Source: Grimontia kaedaensis (GTDB taxonomy: Bacteria > Pseudomonadota > Gammaproteobacteria > Enterobacterales > Vibrionaceae). Taken from it: DNA of 64,000 bases. The stretch's first letter is position 1; each line of letters opens with the position of its first letter. Shown piece after piece: positions 34,810-43,412 of this stretch. Below the pieces are notes generated by a model that was not told the origin of the DNA, ran no database searches, and saw only the letters and a list, made by a program, of their open reading frames with translations. The position numbers and the translations under genes are program-made. The DNA lies in the NCBI RefSeq assembly GCF_023746615.1, contig NZ_CP082275.1:310001-374000 (forward strand), written 5' to 3'.

Positions 34810-35862
34810 CTAATAGCCAATGATATAGCGGGACTTCACTTTTCCTGTCAGGAGTTTGTTCAGGGCAACGGCTATCAACACACTGAGTGCAATGACGACA
34901 AAACAGGTCACTAGATAGTAAGGAATATTGGTCGATTCCGGGTGATCCAAAAACGGAAGCCTTTTAATGGTGGTTAACACCCAAGGGTGGATAAAGAAAA
35001 TTGCAAAACTGGTATCAGATATCAGGTCCGTTAATTTGGTTTTGAATATGAAGTTTTCTAGTAAGAAATAAAGTCCAATAGATAAAAACATTTTCTGTAT
35101 AAACATAATATCGATACCGGCATATTCTAAAACACTTTTGGAATAACTCCCTTCGTGCCCCTGTATATATTGGATGAATGCTAGTGTAATGGCAACCAAA
35201 AGAAGAGATAGTGATTTTATACCACAGTTTTTATTGATTTCTTCACGATAAATGGAAATGTAGATGCCAGCCAGATAAAATGGCGTGAAGTATATCAGCA
35301 TCTGTATTGGATTAATGTTCTCATAAGAGCGATGTAGGAAAATTGAAATAACAGAGAATAAGGCGATGATTATCATTTGAGTACGTCTGGATAGCTCAAT
35401 GAATTTAAAATGAATCGGAGAAACGAGAAATAAAAGAATAGCAAATGGAATATACCAATAAGCGGTTAGCATTCTTCCTGTTAGGTAATACTTAATGGTT
35501 GTCGCAAATGCGCTGTCATCCGGAGAGAAAAATACAACTCTGTAATAGTCTGCATCCGCAGCGAAGAAACCAGACTTGATTACGTATACGAGTGGGATAG
35601 CGAGCGAGGTAAGAATCAGGTATGGGACGATAATTCTTTCAAACTTCCCTTTCATAAATTTTTTGTATTGATATCTCTTATAGAAGATATGATGGAACAT
35701 ATAGCCAGAGATAAAAACAAAAAGTGCGGTGCCACCAGTAAGGATATTTTTAATAACTGAAAAATATCCGGCTGTGTCATCAAAGCCATAAATATATGAA
35801 TGACTCATAACAATGGCGATAATAGCGATAGCTCTATAATTATGGATGGATTGCAAGAACAC
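34810..35862 (-). CDS. Acyltransferase-3 (OafA/WecH type) membrane protein, AT-rich
   Basis: The roughly 350-residue protein has about ten hydrophobic helices and the acyltransferase-3 start IHNYRAIAIIAIVMSHSY, where R and H are family landmarks. Such enzymes O-acetylate surface glycans or membrane intermediates; the substrate is unknown. I choose GTG 35862: AAAGGAG ends six bases before it. The upstream ATG 35883 would put this ribosome site inside the gene. Base composition and codon use are clearly more AT-rich than all neighbours, with terminators on both sides, suggesting a recently gained single gene. No transposase, direct repeat or attachment site is visible. Confidence 0.87.
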   Translation of the reverse strand: MFLQSIHNYRAIAIIAIVMSHSYIYGFDDTAGYFSVIKNILTGGTALFVFISGYMFHHIFYKRYQYKKFMKGKFERIIVPYLILTSLAIPLVYVIKSGFFAADADYYRVVFFSPDDSAFATTIKYYLTGRMLTAYWYIPFAILLFLVSPIHFKFIELSRRTQMIIIALFSVISIFLHRSYENINPIQMLIYFTPFYLAGIYISIYREEINKNCGIKSLSLLLVAITLAFIQYIQGHEGSYSKSVLEYAGIDIMFIQKMFLSIGLYFLLENFIFKTKLTDLISDTSFAIFFIHPWVLTTIKRLPFLDHPESTNIPYYLVTCFVVIALSVLIAVALNKLLTGKVKSRYIIGY

Positions 35863-36054
35863 AATAAACTCCTTTGCCGGCATTAGGGCCGGAAAATTTA
35901 CTTTTGCTATGTTGTTAACGGAGTCTAATTTTTAATTTTTCGTGAAAAATAAGCAGCATGAACTTCTTGCAGTTTTTAAAACTAAAAAAGTGCGTAAGTT
36001 TGATTTATTGGGAGAGCTTCATTTATTTGAGGGTGAATTGGTAAATATTGTGAC
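35863..36054. other. AT-rich spacer between the acyltransferase and mgtE
   Basis: About 190 bases with the same low-GC character as the acyltransferase. They hold a small 5-bp hairpin (ccggc 35877-35881 / gccgg 35888-35892) just before the acyltransferase ribosome site and long A/T runs near 35925-35950 that may serve as its promoter. No gene seen. Confidence 0.35.
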
Positions 36055-36078
36055 AAAAAAACCTCCCGAAGGAGGTCT
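36055..36078 (-). terminator. Terminator of mgtE
   Basis: On the minus strand ACCTCC-TTCG-GGAGGT is followed by six or more T. A stable UUCG tetraloop closes a 6-bp stem. Confidence 0.9.
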
Positions 36079-36099
36079 TTGTGAGCGGATTGTTGCAAC

Positions 36100-37467
36100 T
36101 TAAACCAGGAGCAGCGTTGCCAGTCCTAAAAATACTGAGAGGCCAACCATATCTGTGATGGTCGTCAGTGCCATTCCTCCAGCAAGGGCTGGGTCAACTT
36201 TCATCTTTTTGAGAAGTATTGGTACGGTAACACCGGCAACGCCTGCAACCACAAGGTTGGTCAACATGGCAGCAGCAATGATACCACCAAGCATTAAATT
36301 ACCTTTCCAGAGCACGACCACTCCGCCGATGATACAGGCCCAAAGCACGCCATTTAGAAGACCTACCAAAGCCTCTTTGTTTAGAAGCCAGCGGGTGTTG
36401 GAATCACCAATATGGCCAACGGCGAGACCACGGATCACCAGCGCAACGGTCTGGTTACCTGCAACACCGCCCATGGAAGGGACGATGGTCATCAAGACTG
36501 CGATAGCGGCCATCTGATCGAGAGTATTTTCAAAAAGGTTGGATACAGAGGCAGCAGCAAGGGCAGCGAGTACGTTGGCACCTAGCCAGATGCTTCGGCT
36601 TCGAGCTGATTTTAATACTGGCGCGAAGGTGTCCTCTTCGTCATCCAGACCCGCCATACTCATCATCGAGTGCTCCGCATCTTCACGGATGATATCAACC
36701 ACGTCATCGATAGTGATACGACCAACAAGCTGGTGCTCTTCATCGACAACAGGTGCCGAAACCCAGTTACGGCGTTCAAAGAGGCTGGCCACATCACTGT
36801 CGCTCATGTCGACAGGGATAGCGTCATCTACGTCTTCCATCACTTCCAACACTTCAGTATCAGGCTGGGAAGTGAGCAAGACGGTGATAGGTAATTCACC
36901 AATCAGTCGGCTGTTTTCATCTACAACATAGAGAGCGTCAGTGGCCTCTGGCAATTCGCCTTTCATACGCAAGTAACGCAGTACCACATCTACGGTGACG
37001 TCTGAACGGATGGTCACAACGTCGGTATTCATCATACCGCCGGCGGTTTCTTCCGGGTAGGCAAGGGCTTGCTCTACGCGCGCACGGTCTTGCGCGTCCA
37101 TCTGCGATAGAACGTCCTGAGAGACGTTGTCAGGCAGGCTTCGAAGCAGGTAAGCCACGTCATCGGTATCCATACCTTCCGTCGCAGCAGCAAGCTGCTC
37201 AGGTTGCATTCGCACCATGATGCCGTCTTTCACATCCTCAGAAAGCTCCTCGAGGATCTCGCCTTGTTCTTCAGGATCGGTCAGCTGCCAAAGAACCAGA
37301 CGACTCTTCGGTGGAGATGCTTCCAGTAGGTGCGCAATATCCTCGGGTTCCATGTCTTCGAGCATGCGACGGACATGAACAAACATACCGTTTTCGAGGG
37401 CGCGACTGACTTCCTGCAGCGTTTGGTGCGTTTGGCTAGGTTGTTCTACTTCGTAATTCTCTGCCAT
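36100..37467 (-). CDS. mgtE: Magnesium transporter MgtE
   Basis: MgtE is a homodimeric, Mg2+-gated Mg2+ channel of the inner membrane. The 455-residue protein has the cytosolic N domain (about 30-135, alpha-superhelix with MEPEDIAHLLE repeats), two CBS domains (about 137-260; EETAGGMMNTDVVTIR opens the first), a connecting helix, and five C-terminal membrane helices (about 290-455). Conserved pore-region sequence PSMGGVAGNQTVALVIRGL and the final TTITDMVGLSVFLG are present. No Mg riboswitch is evident in the short upstream region. It is transcribed away from npr's neighbourhood on the same strand. Confidence 0.96.
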   Translation of the reverse strand: MAENYEVEQPSQTHQTLQEVSRALENGMFVHVRRMLEDMEPEDIAHLLEASPPKSRLVLWQLTDPEEQGEILEELSEDVKDGIMVRMQPEQLAAATEGMDTDDVAYLLRSLPDNVSQDVLSQMDAQDRARVEQALAYPEETAGGMMNTDVVTIRSDVTVDVVLRYLRMKGELPEATDALYVVDENSRLIGELPITVLLTSQPDTEVLEVMEDVDDAIPVDMSDSDVASLFERRNWVSAPVVDEEHQLVGRITIDDVVDIIREDAEHSMMSMAGLDDEEDTFAPVLKSARSRSIWLGANVLAALAAASVSNLFENTLDQMAAIAVLMTIVPSMGGVAGNQTVALVIRGLAVGHIGDSNTRWLLNKEALVGLLNGVLWACIIGGVVVLWKGNLMLGGIIAAAMLTNLVVAGVAGVTVPILLKKMKVDPALAGGMALTTITDMVGLSVFLGLATLLLV

Positions 37468-37599
37468 GGGAGTGTCCGTATGACGGCGGGTGACGCAATG
37501 ACATGAATATTAACGCAAACAACCAAAGCTGTCTTTGGCGTTTAAGAAGGAAAAGAGTGGGAAATGAGAAAATGTTTCTGTGGGAACGAAGGAGAAGGG

Positions 37600-37875
37600 T
37601 TAGTTCTCCTCGTCAAAGCCTGCTTCAATCAGCGCAGTAATGGCATCAAAAGCCTGCTGCGCTTCGGAACCCTCTGCTGAAACCGTGATTTGTTCGCCCT
37701 GACTGGAGTCAAGAAGAAGAATGCCCATCACACTGTCTGCGGTGACGGTTTGTTCATCTTTGGTCAACATCACCTGTGCATCAAAGCTTTGTGCTAATTC
37801 GACTAATTTAACCGCTGCGCGGGCATGCAACCCTAAGCGGTTGCGGATCAATACGTCCTTGCTGAGTTGACTCAT
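37600..37875 (-). CDS. npr: Phosphocarrier NPr of the nitrogen PTS
   Basis: This HPr-like protein accepts phosphate from EI-Ntr and passes it to PtsN. The 91-residue sequence has phospho-His17 in NRLGLHARAA and Ser49 in TADSVMGILLL, the region equivalent to HPr Ser46. Overlaps rapZ by four bases (ATGA). It is the last gene of the lpt-rpoN-hpf-ptsN-rapZ-npr run, the conserved rpoN neighbourhood. Confidence 0.95.
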   Translation of the reverse strand: MSQLSKDVLIRNRLGLHARAAVKLVELAQSFDAQVMLTKDEQTVTADSVMGILLLDSSQGEQITVSAEGSEAQQAFDAITALIEAGFDEEN

Positions 37876-38723
37876 ACTTGTCCTTCGAGAGTGCGGTGGC
37901 GGACTTGAACCTGATGACCTGTCGCGGCGAAGTAATCGGCAAGGTATTGCGCGATATATACAGAGCGGTGCTGACCGCCGGTACAGCCGATAGCAACCGT
38001 CAGGTAGCTGCGGTTATTGTTTTCCAGTGCGGGTAGCCAGGACTCAAGGAAGCTTTTAACCTGCGCAATCAGCATGGCGACATCCTGTTCACCTGCGAGG
38101 AACATTTTCACTGGCTCATCCAGTCCTGTGAGTGGTCGGAGTGCTGGTTCCCAGTGTGGATTAGGCAGAAAACGAACATCGAACACATAGTCCGCATCTG
38201 ATGGCAAACCATGTTTGAAACCAAAAGATTCAAACACCATCACCAAATCACGGTTGGTGCGGCCCAGCACGAGTGAGCGCACCGCTTCACTTAAATCATG
38301 CACTGAGTGTTTGGAAGTGTTGATGACTTTGTCTGCGCGCTCTTTGAGTGGTGTCAGCAATTGCTTTTCACGCTCTATGGCTTGCTCAAGGGAGAGATTA
38401 TCGCGGCTGAGTGGATGAAGGCGTCGGGTTTCGCTGAAACGTTTGACGAGCTCTGGGTCGTCGGCATCGAGAAAGAAAATATCAACATCGACATCATTCG
38501 GCAGCTTTGCCAGAGTGTGTGTAATTTCATCGGGATCGGCCGGCATATTACGGATATCAATACTGACAGCAATGAGGCTATCTTGGTCATTCTGCGCGGC
38601 AATAAACTGCGGAAGGAGGTTCACCGGTAGGTTATCAACGCAGTAATACCCCAGATCTTCTAAAACCCTGAGTGCGACAGATTTTCCAGAGCCAGAGCGA
38701 CCGCTGACAATTTTTAGCTGCAT
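37872..38723 (-). CDS. rapZ: RNase adaptor RapZ
   Basis: RapZ is an RNA-binding ATPase-fold protein. In E. coli it delivers GlmZ sRNA to RNase E in response to glucosamine-6-phosphate. The 283-residue protein has Walker A GRSGSGKS (8-15), Walker B-like region, and a C-terminal RNA-binding/sensor domain with IGCTGGQHRSVYIAQYLADYF and RHR near the end. It overlaps npr and follows ptsN by about 20 bases. Confidence 0.96.
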   Translation of the reverse strand: MQLKIVSGRSGSGKSVALRVLEDLGYYCVDNLPVNLLPQFIAAQNDQDSLIAVSIDIRNMPADPDEITHTLAKLPNDVDVDIFFLDADDPELVKRFSETRRLHPLSRDNLSLEQAIEREKQLLTPLKERADKVINTSKHSVHDLSEAVRSLVLGRTNRDLVMVFESFGFKHGLPSDADYVFDVRFLPNPHWEPALRPLTGLDEPVKMFLAGEQDVAMLIAQVKSFLESWLPALENNNRSYLTVAIGCTGGQHRSVYIAQYLADYFAATGHQVQVRHRTLEGQV

Positions 38724-38743
38724 GATGCGCGTCCCTGAGCTGC

Positions 38744-39187
38744 TTAGCTTGTAATTATATCGTAGAGCTCTTGGTCAGAGCTTGCATTGCGAAGTTGGCG
38801 GCAAACCTTTTTGTCACCGAGCTTCTGTGCAATCAATGAAAGTGTTTTGAGGTGCTCCTTACACTGGTCATCCGGCACCAGCAGGGCAAACAGCAGATCA
38901 ACAGGTTGGTTGTCGATAGCATCAAACTCGATAGGCTCAGCACATTGAACAAGCACACCAACGGCATGATCACTGTTGAAGATACGGCCATGGGGAATGG
39001 CAATTCCATTCCCTATGCCCGTACTGCCCATTTTCTCTCGGCCAAGCATACACTCGAACAGCTTTTGCGGGTTTTGATCCAATTGGCTGGCAGCCAGTTC
39101 GCTAATCACTTCAAGTGCACGTTTCTTACTTGAACAAAGGACTGCACTTTTCGTGCAGTCCAATTTGAGTACGTCTTTGAGTTCCAT
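38744..39187 (-). CDS. ptsN: Nitrogen PTS EIIA component PtsN
   Basis: EIIA-Ntr regulates potassium uptake and sigma-54-linked metabolism by its phosphorylation state. The 147-residue EIIA fructose/mannitol-type domain has phospho-acceptor His66 in GNGIAIPHGR and ends with QELYDIITS. It lies three bases after the hpf stop, in the rpoN operon. Confidence 0.95.
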   Translation of the reverse strand: MELKDVLKLDCTKSAVLCSSKKRALEVISELAASQLDQNPQKLFECMLGREKMGSTGIGNGIAIPHGRIFNSDHAVGVLVQCAEPIEFDAIDNQPVDLLFALLVPDDQCKEHLKTLSLIAQKLGDKKVCRQLRNASSDQELYDIITS

Positions 39188-39189
39188 GG

Positions 39190-39477
39190 TTAATGGTGAT
39201 TCATCTTTTCTTTGTGTTTGGTTAACTGTTTAATCAGCTTATCGGTCAGCGAGTCGATCGCCGCATACATGTTTTCAGAGTCGGCTTTTGCGTGGATTTC
39301 GCCGTTATTCACATGCAGGGTCGCTTCGGCAATCTGCTGCAGTTTTTCGACGTTAAGCACTACATGAACGTTATTGATATGATCAAAAAAGCGTTCAAGC
39401 TTATCAAACTTGGTTGTCACGTATTCTCGAAGGGCATCAGTGACTTCAACGTGGTGACCGGTGAGATTGATTTGCAT
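39190..39477 (-). CDS. hpf: Ribosome hibernation promoting factor HPF
   Basis: HPF is a small cold-shock-like S30AE protein that binds the 30S subunit in stationary phase and stabilises 100S dimers. The product is 95 residues from MQINLTGHHVEV, the exact E. coli length. ATG 39477 is preferred to ATG 39483 because AAGGA then has normal spacing. It is the short form without the dimerising C-terminal domain. It is 26 bases downstream of rpoN. Confidence 0.95.
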   Translation of the reverse strand: MQINLTGHHVEVTDALREYVTTKFDKLERFFDHINNVHVVLNVEKLQQIAEATLHVNNGEIHAKADSENMYAAIDSLTDKLIKQLTKHKEKMNHH

Positions 39478-39503
39478 AAACATCTTCCTTCTGGTTGAGA
39501 CGC

Positions 39504-40994
39504 CTAGATAAGGCGCTTGCGCTGATTTGACGGTGCAATTCCCAGAGACTCACGATATTTTGCTATCGTTCGTCGCGCGACCTGGATCCCTTGCTCCGCC
39601 AGCAGTGTGGCAATCTTGCTGTCGCTGAGTGGTTTGGCCGGATTCTCGGCTGCAACCAATTTTTTCACCAGCGCGCGTATTGCCGTAGAGCTGCATTCAC
39701 CGCCATTGTCAGTGCTGACATGGCTTGAGAAGAAGTATTTCAATTCAAATATGCCACGTGGTGTGTGCATATATTTCTGCGTGGTAACACGGGAGATGGT
39801 GGACTCGTGCATGTCCACAGCCAGCGCTATGTCATTAAGGACCATCGGCTTCATGGCTTCCTCGCCGTATTCAAAGAAATCCTGTTGATGCTCCACAATG
39901 CAACGCGCTACTTTCAGCAGGGTTTCATTGCGGCTTTCGAGGCTCTTAATCAGCCATTTGGCATCTTGCAAATGACTGCGGATAAATTGACTGTCTGCAG
40001 CACTGCAGCCATTTTTGGTGAGTGCTGCGTATTGTTGGTTCACTTTAAGACGCGGCACTGCATCCGGGTTGATTTGCACCACCCATTTGCCACGGTCTTT
40101 AAACACGGAAACGTCAGGAATCACGTATTCCGCTTCATTGGTGACGATGAGATTACCCGGACGCGGCTCCAGACTATGGATAAGACGCATCACTTCTTTG
40201 AGTTCAGGCTCACGAAGCTTGGTATCTTTCATTAACTGGCGATAGTCACGGTTGGCAAGCAGATTCATGTGCTCACGAAGCACCATTCTCGCTTCTGCCA
40301 GCCAAGGCGTGTCTTCGGCAAACGCAGCCAATTGGATCAACAAACACTCCTGCAGTGAGCGCGACGCGACACCCAGTGGGTCAAATTGTTGAACGCGTTT
40401 GAGCACGGCTTCGACTTCATCAAGTTCCACTTCACCCTCTTCTGCGCCAAGGCTTTCGAGAATATCTTCCGCAGAAACGGTGAGATAGCCTTTGTCGTCT
40501 ACCGCATCAATGATGGCGGTGGCAATGGCGAGGTCGAGTTCAGTAAATGGTGTGAGTTGCAGTTGCCAGTTAAGGTAATCGTAGAGGGTTTCGGTGGTTT
40601 CGCCTTGATAGACGGGCGTGTCATCACTGACGGAGATTCCAGTGCTGCCAGTATTAGCGCTGTAGAAATCATCCCAGGTCGTGTCGACGGGTAAGTCGTC
40701 GTGCATTTCCTGCTGGCCCAGGGCATCAGAACTGTCCATGGTGTCAGGTCCTTCATTTTCGGACTCTGACGCCGAAGCGCTGACTTTCTCTTCACCCTCA
40801 AACTCCTGAGCGCTATCGCCGTCGATATTGTTATCGGCGTTTTCGTCTTGCTCTAGGAGTGGATTAGCTTCCAGCGCTTCCTGGATCTCCTGTTGCAAAT
40901 CAAGCGTCGACAGCTGAAGCAGGCGAATTGCCTGTTGCAGCTGTGGAGTCATTGCAAGTTGTTGGCCAAGCTTGAGCTGAAGCGAGGGTTTCAT
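39504..40994 (-). CDS. rpoN: RNA polymerase sigma-54 factor RpoN
   Basis: Sigma-54 directs activator-dependent transcription of motility, nitrogen and other genes. The 496-residue protein has the Gln/Leu-rich region I (LQLKLGQQLAMTPQLQQAIRLLQLS-type, shown in part), acidic region II (about 45-130), the core-binding domain (about 135-320), an HTH (about 370-400) and the RpoN box ARRTIAKYRE near residue 470. It ends QRKRLI. It is downstream of lptB as in E. coli, with 75 bases between. Confidence 0.98.
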   Translation of the reverse strand: MKPSLQLKLGQQLAMTPQLQQAIRLLQLSTLDLQQEIQEALEANPLLEQDENADNNIDGDSAQEFEGEEKVSASASESENEGPDTMDSSDALGQQEMHDDLPVDTTWDDFYSANTGSTGISVSDDTPVYQGETTETLYDYLNWQLQLTPFTELDLAIATAIIDAVDDKGYLTVSAEDILESLGAEEGEVELDEVEAVLKRVQQFDPLGVASRSLQECLLIQLAAFAEDTPWLAEARMVLREHMNLLANRDYRQLMKDTKLREPELKEVMRLIHSLEPRPGNLIVTNEAEYVIPDVSVFKDRGKWVVQINPDAVPRLKVNQQYAALTKNGCSAADSQFIRSHLQDAKWLIKSLESRNETLLKVARCIVEHQQDFFEYGEEAMKPMVLNDIALAVDMHESTISRVTTQKYMHTPRGIFELKYFFSSHVSTDNGGECSSTAIRALVKKLVAAENPAKPLSDSKIATLLAEQGIQVARRTIAKYRESLGIAPSNQRKRLI

Positions 40995-41069
40995 AGTTAT
41001 ACTGGCACCTTTCCTTTTATCTATTATCAGTGCATATATTGGAGCGATTCGCCAACCGTTCTCCTTTAA

Positions 41070-41795
41070 CTATAGCCTGAACTGGTCTCCGAGATAGACT
41101 CGTTTCACGTGCTCGTCGTTGAGCACTTCATCAGGTGTGCCGTGGGCAATCAAGTGCCCTTGGCTAACAATATAGGCGTGTTCACAAACACTGAGTGTCT
41201 CACGTACGTTGTGATCGGTGATTAATACTCCAAGACCGCGGTCGCGGAGATGCTCAATAATCTTCTTTATGTCGATAACCGAGATGGGGTCTACGCCTGC
41301 AAACGGCTCATCAAGAAGAATAAATTTCGGATTCGCTGCCAATGCTCGTGCGATTTCCACTCGGCGGCGTTCGCCACCGGATAAAGCCATGCCCATGCTG
41401 TTGCGAATGTGCTGGATGTTAAACTCATCCAGCAAGTCTTCTGCTTTGTCCTGACGCTCTTCTTTGGTCAAATCCGAACGGGTTTGCAATACGGCCATCA
41501 GGTTATCGTAAACGCTGAGTTTGCGGAAAATAGACGCTTCTTGGGGCAGATAACCAATACCCATGCGGGAACGATTGTGCATCGGCTGGATACTGATATC
41601 CAAATCGTCGATTTTGATAATGCCTTCATCGCGTGCCACCAAACCAACAATCATGTAGAAAGAGGTGGTTTTACCTGCGCCATTTGGGCCAAGTAGTCCG
41701 ACGATTTCGCCAGACTTCACTTCCAGACTAACATCTGTAACGACCTTGCGGCCGTTATAGCTTTTCGCGAGATTTTGAGCGGTGAGAATAGCCAT
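41070..41795 (-). CDS. lptB: LPS export ATP-binding protein LptB
   Basis: LptB is the cytoplasmic ATPase of LptB2FGC, which extracts LPS from the inner membrane. The 241-residue ABC protein has Walker A GPNGAGKT (36-43), signature LSGGERRR, Walker B FILLDEPFAGVD and the H-loop His. It follows lptA by six bases, and lptF/G are elsewhere, as usual. Confidence 0.97.
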   Translation of the reverse strand: MAILTAQNLAKSYNGRKVVTDVSLEVKSGEIVGLLGPNGAGKTTSFYMIVGLVARDEGIIKIDDLDISIQPMHNRSRMGIGYLPQEASIFRKLSVYDNLMAVLQTRSDLTKEERQDKAEDLLDEFNIQHIRNSMGMALSGGERRRVEIARALAANPKFILLDEPFAGVDPISVIDIKKIIEHLRDRGLGVLITDHNVRETLSVCEHAYIVSQGHLIAHGTPDEVLNDEHVKRVYLGDQFRL

Positions 41796-41801
41796 GCAGG
41801 G

Positions 41802-42311
41802 TTAGTTCTTCTCTTGTTTGGACTGTGGCTGCAATACCGTGGTGACACGACTGCTGTCATCACTTTCGGCAACCAGCAATTGTTTGTCGATGTTGTACGT
41901 GATCTTCTGGCCTTCCACCTGATTACCGCCTTCCTGAGTCAGCACGGCATTGCGCTTCATGGTCAGGAAACTTTTACCGGTTTCGTAGCGAAGGTCGAAA
42001 GCTTCACCGTTAATTTTCTTTCCGTCGTCCATGGTTTGTTCGAAAGTGGCCGGTTTGCCGTAGGCATCGATCACTTCTACACCCTCTTCACCACTTGGGC
42101 GGGTTACGACGACCTTGTCCGCGTTAAGGCGGATGGAGCCCTGACGCAGGTAAACGTTACCGGTGAAAATCACGGTGTTGGTGTTCATGTCGAGGTTCTG
42201 CGAGTCGGAATCAATATAGATTGGCTGCTCGGAGTCTGTTGACAGTGCCATCGCAGTGCCAGATAACAGCACCAATACCATGGCAAAAAATTTAGTTCTT
42301 TTGTTGTTCAT
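41802..42311 (-). CDS. lptA: Periplasmic LPS-bridge protein LptA
   Basis: LptA polymerises head to tail to form the periplasmic LPS bridge between LptC and LptD. The 169-residue protein has a signal peptide (cleavage after AMA, near residue 22) and the OstA-like beta-jellyroll (TDSEQPIYIDSDSQNLDMN opens it, shown in part). A Lys/Gln-rich tail ends QSKQEKN. Start overlaps the lptC end by 20 bases. Confidence 0.96.
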   Translation of the reverse strand: MNNKRTKFFAMVLVLLSGTAMALSTDSEQPIYIDSDSQNLDMNTNTVIFTGNVYLRQGSIRLNADKVVVTRPSGEEGVEVIDAYGKPATFEQTMDDGKKINGEAFDLRYETGKSFLTMKRNAVLTQEGGNQVEGQKITYNIDKQLLVAESDDSSRVTTVLQPQSKQEKN

Positions 42312-42858
42312 ATCTGCTCTTCACTTGGTCAATCAGTTCCATTTGGTGGGAGCCAAAATTGCCTTTTACTCTCTCGCCACGGGTTTGCAGACCCACGCCG
42401 GTAATTTCGGTTTCGGTGTCTGACCAGAAATCACGGGTCACGAGATCCAGAGTTAGTTCTTCTGTGGTGACGACTTTTATTTGTGCGTCGGGCAACAGGT
42501 TAAAAATCCTGACCCTGCCGGTCATCACCAGAGTTTTTGTATCTTCGAGAACGGCGAACTCGGAACTGACACGCCACTCTTCTTCTTCCCCGTTACTATA
42601 TGTCCAAAGCACGGGCTCATTAAAGTGGGTCTCGTCGAGTTGCTGATAGTTCTCTACATGTACAGACTCGATGCGGTAGCTCCGAATCCCTTGCATGTTG
42701 TAAGTGGTCGAGTTGATGTTATCCGCCGTAAAAAGCGGCTTCTCAGCATCCGGTGCAACCTGTACCTCTGCTTCCCAGTAGTGCTGGGTTAGCAGGTAGT
42801 ACCCTGCATAACCACAGACTGCGAGAAGGGCAATGATACCAAGGCGTTGCAACATCAT
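42292..42858 (-). CDS. lptC: LPS export protein LptC
   Basis: LptC is a bitopic inner-membrane protein receiving LPS from LptFG and passing it to LptA. The 188-residue protein has an N-terminal helix (about 7-24: GIIALLAVCGYAGYYLL) and one jellyroll domain (YRIESVHVENYQQLDETHF-type, shown in part, and GRVRIFN). It overlaps kdsC by four bases and lptA by 20. Confidence 0.95.
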   Translation of the reverse strand: MMLQRLGIIALLAVCGYAGYYLLTQHYWEAEVQVAPDAEKPLFTADNINSTTYNMQGIRSYRIESVHVENYQQLDETHFNEPVLWTYSNGEEEEWRVSSEFAVLEDTKTLVMTGRVRIFNLLPDAQIKVVTTEELTLDLVTRDFWSDTETEITGVGLQTRGERVKGNFGSHQMELIDQVKSRYEQQKN

Positions 42859-43412
42859 ATACTGAGTCCCTTATGCGCATCGAGTTCCCCGCGTGCTTCG
42901 AGAACCAAATCGCAGACTTCACGCACGGCTCCGTAGCCGCCTGGGGTGCGGGTGACCAAATCAGCGCGTTTGGCCAAAAGAGGATGGCCGTCATTCACAC
43001 AAACAGACAAGCCAACCTGAGACATGACCGCCCAGTCGATAAGATCGTCACCGATGTACGCGGTTTGCTCAGCAGGCACGCCTAAGCGGTTGACGAGATC
43101 TTGATACGCAGAGGCTTTGTCATCCTGCCCCTGATAAATGTGCTGTATGCCAAGGGCGCCCATACGACGCTCAACAATGGCAGATTTGCGACCAGTGATG
43201 ATGGCGATTTCGACACCGGCATTCATCAGTGATTTGACGCCGTAACCGTCACGGGTATGGAAAGCCTTTAATTCCTCGCCATCGTTACCCATATAGATGC
43301 GGCCATCAGAGAATACGCCGTCAACATCGCAAATCAGCAATTTGATGTCACGGGCACGTTCCACCAATTCAGTGGATACAGGGCCATAAAGGGTTTCAGT
43401 CATGGGTTGCAT
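42855..43412 (-). CDS. kdsC: 3-deoxy-D-manno-octulosonate 8-phosphate phosphatase KdsC
   Basis: KdsC is a HAD-family phosphatase giving free Kdo for LPS inner core. The 185-residue protein has the DxD nucleophile motif CDVDGVFSDG (near 34-43), motif II IITGRKS and motif III GDDLIDW. There is no cap domain, as expected for KdsC. It shares one base with the kdsD stop. MTETLYG at 43403 is an alternative start. Confidence 0.96.
   Translation of the reverse strand: MQPMTETLYGPVSTELVERARDIKLLICDVDGVFSDGRIYMGNDGEELKAFHTRDGYGVKSLMNAGVEIAIITGRKSAIVERRMGALGIQHIYQGQDDKASAYQDLVNRLGVPAEQTAYIGDDLIDWAVMSQVGLSVCVNDGHPLLAKRADLVTRTPGGYGAVREVCDLVLEARGELDAHKGLSI

Noticed and set aside
34750..36100. Acyltransferase insert considered as part of a transposon or genomic island
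   Set aside because: No transposase, integrase, tRNA site, terminal inverted repeat or target duplication is visible. Only the composition supports transfer.
37468..37599. Mg2+-sensing riboswitch considered near mgtE
   Set aside because: The upstream segment is only about 130 bases and shows no M-box-like stems; none is expected for most proteobacterial mgtE genes.
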